The translations under genes and the position numbers were made by a program. DNA of 9,398 nucleotides from Chthoniobacterales bacterium (GTDB lineage Bacteria > Verrucomicrobiota > Verrucomicrobiia > Chthoniobacterales > UBA10450): assembly GCA_013697015.1 (NCBI GenBank), contig JACCXL010000398.1:1-9398 (forward strand). The letters run 5' to 3'. How positions within the stretch are numbered: position 1 is the stretch's first letter; each line of letters opens with the position of its first letter. The notes below the pieces were generated by a model, which searched no databases, was not told the DNA's origin, and saw only the letters and a program-made list of their open reading frames with translations. Shown piece after piece: positions 7,096-9,398 of this stretch.

Positions 7096-9294
7096 ATGAA
7101 AACGTTTTTCGCTCTGCTGAAGATCGATCTGAAGCTGGCCCGCCGGAACAAGGCGGTCCTTTTCTTCAATTATTTCTTCCCCCTGATCTTCTTTTTCTTC
7201 TTCGGGCAGATGTTCGACGCAAAGCAGGGCAACCGCGTGCTGCAAGTTGTCACGATGGTGACGGTTCTCGGCATTCTCGGCAACGGACTCTACGGGGCGG
7301 GAATGCGCGCCGTCCAGGAGCGCGAGGAAAACGTGTTGCGCCGCTACAAGGTCACGCCGATCACGCCCGTGCCGCTGCTTCTGGCTTCGCTCGTCACCGG
7401 CGTCATCATCTACCTGCCGAGCGTGCTCATGATGCTTGCGCTCGCAAAGTTCGTCTACGGAATGCAGATCCCGCCGAACCTGGCGTCACTCCTGATTTTC
7501 ATGTGTCTGGGCGCGGCTGCGTTTCGCGCACTCGGTCTCATCATCGCCGCCGTCGTCAATTCCTCGCAGGAAAGCAACATACTGATTCAGCCGATCTACA
7601 TGGCGATGCTGCTGCTCGGTGGAGTGACGATCCCGATCACCTACTTTCCGAACTGGCTGCAGAGCGTCACGCAATTCATCCCGTCGACGTATCTCGTCAC
7701 CGGTGTCGCCGGGATTCTCCAGCGCGGCGAAACTCTTTTGCAGAACTGGCCGTCGGTCCTTGCCCTTTTGGTCACGACGGGCGTGGGCATTTTTATCGCG
7801 ACCAAGCTGTTTCGCTGGGAGAAAGAAGAGAAGCTCTGCGCTTCGGCCAAACTCTGGGTGCTCGTGGTCTTGCTGCCGTTTTTTATTCTCGGCACCTTCC
7901 AATCCTGGAGCCGGCAGGATCTTGCGAAAGCAAAAATCCTTGAGCGTGATCTGCGGCGCGGTCGTAGCTGGTTGATTCAGAACGTCCGGATTTTTGTCGG
8001 TAACGGAAAGGTGATCGAATCCGGCGCGGTCCTCGTTCAGAAAGGCAGGATCGCGGCAGTCTACGACAGTAGTTTTCCAGATGCCAAATCATTGAATGCG
8101 GAACCGGTTGAGGCGGCCGGAAAAACGATTCTCCCCGGTCTGATCGACGTGCACGTCCATCTCGGTTCGACAGGCGGATTTTACGACGATTGGTCGAAGT
8201 TCGACGCGAAGGCTGCGGCGGAACGGGAATTGGAAGCGTATCTCTACAGCGGTGTCACCGCCGTGCGCAGCGCCGGCGATGCCGTCGATACCATGCTGCA
8301 ACTGCGAAACCTCTTCGGCTCTGGCGAAAAACTGGGCGCGGAGCTGTTTTTGTGCGGCCCGCTCTTCACCGCGGAAGGCGGACACGGGACTGAGTACGGG
8401 AAGTTCCTGCCAGAGAATCTACGCGGGGCGTTTATCGCACAATTCGTGCGTACGCCCAAAACCGCCGATGAAGCGCGGCAACAGGTCGCCGCTCTGGCTA
8501 CCCAACGCGTCGATGCCATCAAAGGCGTCCTGGAATCCGGGGCCGCGGGATATCTCTTTAACCGGATGGACGTGACCGTGCTGCGCGCCGTCGTCGATGA
8601 AGCGCATGCGCGGAATCTGCCGGTCGCCATTCACACCGGCAATTCGCGGGACGTCGCGGACGCCGTTTCCCTCGGCGCAAACTCAATCGAGCACGGCTCC
8701 TGCGCCGATGAAATTCCGGACGAGCTCTTTGTCGCAATGAAGGCCAAAGGCATCGCGCTCGATCCGACGCTGAGCGTCGCGGAAGCGTTCACGGAGTTCG
8801 CGCATGGCCAGACCGCGCTGCTGCATCGCTCTCTGGTCCAGCAGGTGACGACGAAGGAGTTGATCACCGGTACCGAACACGCTGCGACTTCAGAGAAAAC
8901 GGCCGCGATGCGCGAAAGGATGAGCCATTACCCGATGTCCGCGGAACAGGGCGCCAGAAATTTGACGAAAGCCTGGCGGGCAGGCGTGAATATCGTGACC
9001 GGCTCGGATGCCGGAAATTTTCTCGTCCTGCATGGACCGACTGTGCAGCATGAAATCGAGCTTTGGGTAGCGGCGGGTGTGCCGGCCGAGGTCTCGCTGC
9101 AAGCCGCCACAGCGAATGCCGCGAAACTGTTGCGCGCCGACGACCGAATCGGAACCATTGAGAAAGGGAAAGAAGCGAGCCTGCTGGTGGTCGACGGAAA
9201 TCCATTGCAGGATGTGCGGGCGCTCTCCGCGGTCTCAATTGTTTTTATGAAAGGCGAACGGGTCGCACGGGACGACCTCTTCGAGCAGAAGTAG
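7096..9294 (+). CDS. Fused ABC-2 permease and metal-dependent amidohydrolase
   Basis: One continuous 732-aa frame holds two full domains. Residues 1-245 are an ABC-2 (DrrB-like) permease with six hydrophobic segments, at about 21-38, 50-70, 93-118, 128-154, 166-185 and 218-238. The post-TM2 motif QEREENVLRRYKVTPITP and the segment GGVTIPITYFPNWLQ before TM6 fit the family. A seventh segment at 252-269 (LWVLVVLLPFFILGTFQSW) follows a charged cytoplasmic-type stretch. Residues about 290-730 are an amidohydrolase-superfamily enzyme of the imidazolonepropionase/Xaa-Pro dipeptidase-like kind. The beta-sandwich strands are at 291-345, the metal motif HVH at 353-355, GGHG at 429-431, and the bridging Lys candidate is K476. 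The metal His residues are H513 and H533, the catalytic Asp is D638 (TGSD), and the closing EKGKEASLLVVDGNPL is at 689-704. All expected metal ligands are present, so it is likely an active hydrolase. If TM1 starts in the cytoplasm, seven helices place the enzyme outside the cytoplasm. Substrate is unknown. Confidence 0.92.
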   Translation: MKTFFALLKIDLKLARRNKAVLFFNYFFPLIFFFFFGQMFDAKQGNRVLQVVTMVTVLGILGNGLYGAGMRAVQEREENVLRRYKVTPITPVPLLLASLVTGVIIYLPSVLMMLALAKFVYGMQIPPNLASLLIFMCLGAAAFRALGLIIAAVVNSSQESNILIQPIYMAMLLLGGVTIPITYFPNWLQSVTQFIPSTYLVTGVAGILQRGETLLQNWPSVLALLVTTGVGIFIATKLFRWEKEEKLCASAKLWVLVVLLPFFILGTFQSWSRQDLAKAKILERDLRRGRSWLIQNVRIFVGNGKVIESGAVLVQKGRIAAVYDSSFPDAKSLNAEPVEAAGKTILPGLIDVHVHLGSTGGFYDDWSKFDAKAAAERELEAYLYSGVTAVRSAGDAVDTMLQLRNLFGSGEKLGAELFLCGPLFTAEGGHGTEYGKFLPENLRGAFIAQFVRTPKTADEARQQVAALATQRVDAIKGVLESGAAGYLFNRMDVTVLRAVVDEAHARNLPVAIHTGNSRDVADAVSLGANSIEHGSCADEIPDELFVAMKAKGIALDPTLSVAEAFTEFAHGQTALLHRSLVQQVTTKELITGTEHAATSEKTAAMRERMSHYPMSAEQGARNLTKAWRAGVNIVTGSDAGNFLVLHGPTVQHEIELWVAAGVPAEVSLQAATANAAKLLRADDRIGTIEKGKEASLLVVDGNPLQDVRALSAVSIVFMKGERVARDDLFEQK

Positions 9295-9398
9295 TGGGAG
9301 AGCGAGACGCCTTGCACCGTTTGACTGACTACTCGCCTCCGGCTTCGCTCGGTCCCCCATTGCCGTCCTCACGAAGCCGATCGGCGACGCTCGAAGAA
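9295..9398. other. Non-coding tail after the fusion gene
   Basis: These 104 bases to the window edge hold no convincing gene. An 8-bp inverted repeat, CGGCTTCG at 9340-9347 and CGAAGCCG at 9372-9379, is present without a following T-run, so a terminator is not supported. Too little sequence remains to see what lies next. Confidence 0.4.

Noticed and set aside
7165..7205. Pyrimidine-rich tract that could suggest a terminator or slippage site
   Set aside because: It encodes the Phe-rich first membrane helix of the permease in frame, and no stem precedes it.
6433..7245. A 270-codon open frame on the minus strand opposite the ABC ATPase
   Set aside because: It is antisense to an ATPase with all motifs intact; the translation shows no family features and spans the boundary of two real genes.
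9295..9398. Possible intrinsic terminator after the fusion gene
   Set aside because: The inverted repeat has a 24-nt spacer and no T-run, so it does not meet the usual pattern.
1..9398. CRISPR array, tRNA, rRNA, transposase or phage genes
   Set aside because: No regularly spaced repeats, cloverleaf, rRNA segment or mobile-element protein motifs were seen; the window is nearly all housekeeping and transport genes.

Overview
The window is GC-rich, densely coding bacterial DNA. It has two divergent gene blocks separated by a short intergenic gap near position 2000. An apolipoprotein N-acyltransferase (Lnt) points to a bacterium with an outer membrane that carries lipoproteins. The protein flavour (SucC, the PGM2-type sugar mutase, a small winged-helix-like protein before Lnt, a short retropepsin-like protein) resembles soil Verrucomicrobiota of the Chthoniobacter/Udaeobacter type. 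That placement is an inference from memory, not a database result.

Left block, minus strand, read from about 1937 down to 10: sucC (succinyl-CoA synthetase beta subunit), a 125-aa retropepsin-like protein, and a 120-aa VOC/glyoxalase-fold protein. The genes are packed tightly: a 3-nt gap, then a 4-nt ATGA overlap. This suggests one translationally coupled transcript. The usual partner sucD does not follow sucC directly.

Right block, plus strand, from 2066 to 9294: a 662-aa phosphohexomutase, a 103-aa small protein, Lnt, an ABC-transporter ATPase, and a 732-aa protein that fuses an ABC-2 permease to a complete metal-dependent amidohydrolase. The ATPase and fusion genes abut with no gap, so they almost certainly work together as one exporter-like complex.

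The most interesting item is this permease-amidohydrolase fusion. An extra hydrophobic helix sits between the six-helix permease and the enzyme domain, and would place the enzyme outside the cytoplasm. Two other genes lack a key acidic residue through what looks like a single-base change: the retropepsin has Gly where the catalytic Asp should be, and the sugar mutase has Tyr where the first Asp of its metal loop should be. No rRNA, tRNA, CRISPR array or insertion sequence was seen. No stretch over 300 bases lacks a gene.
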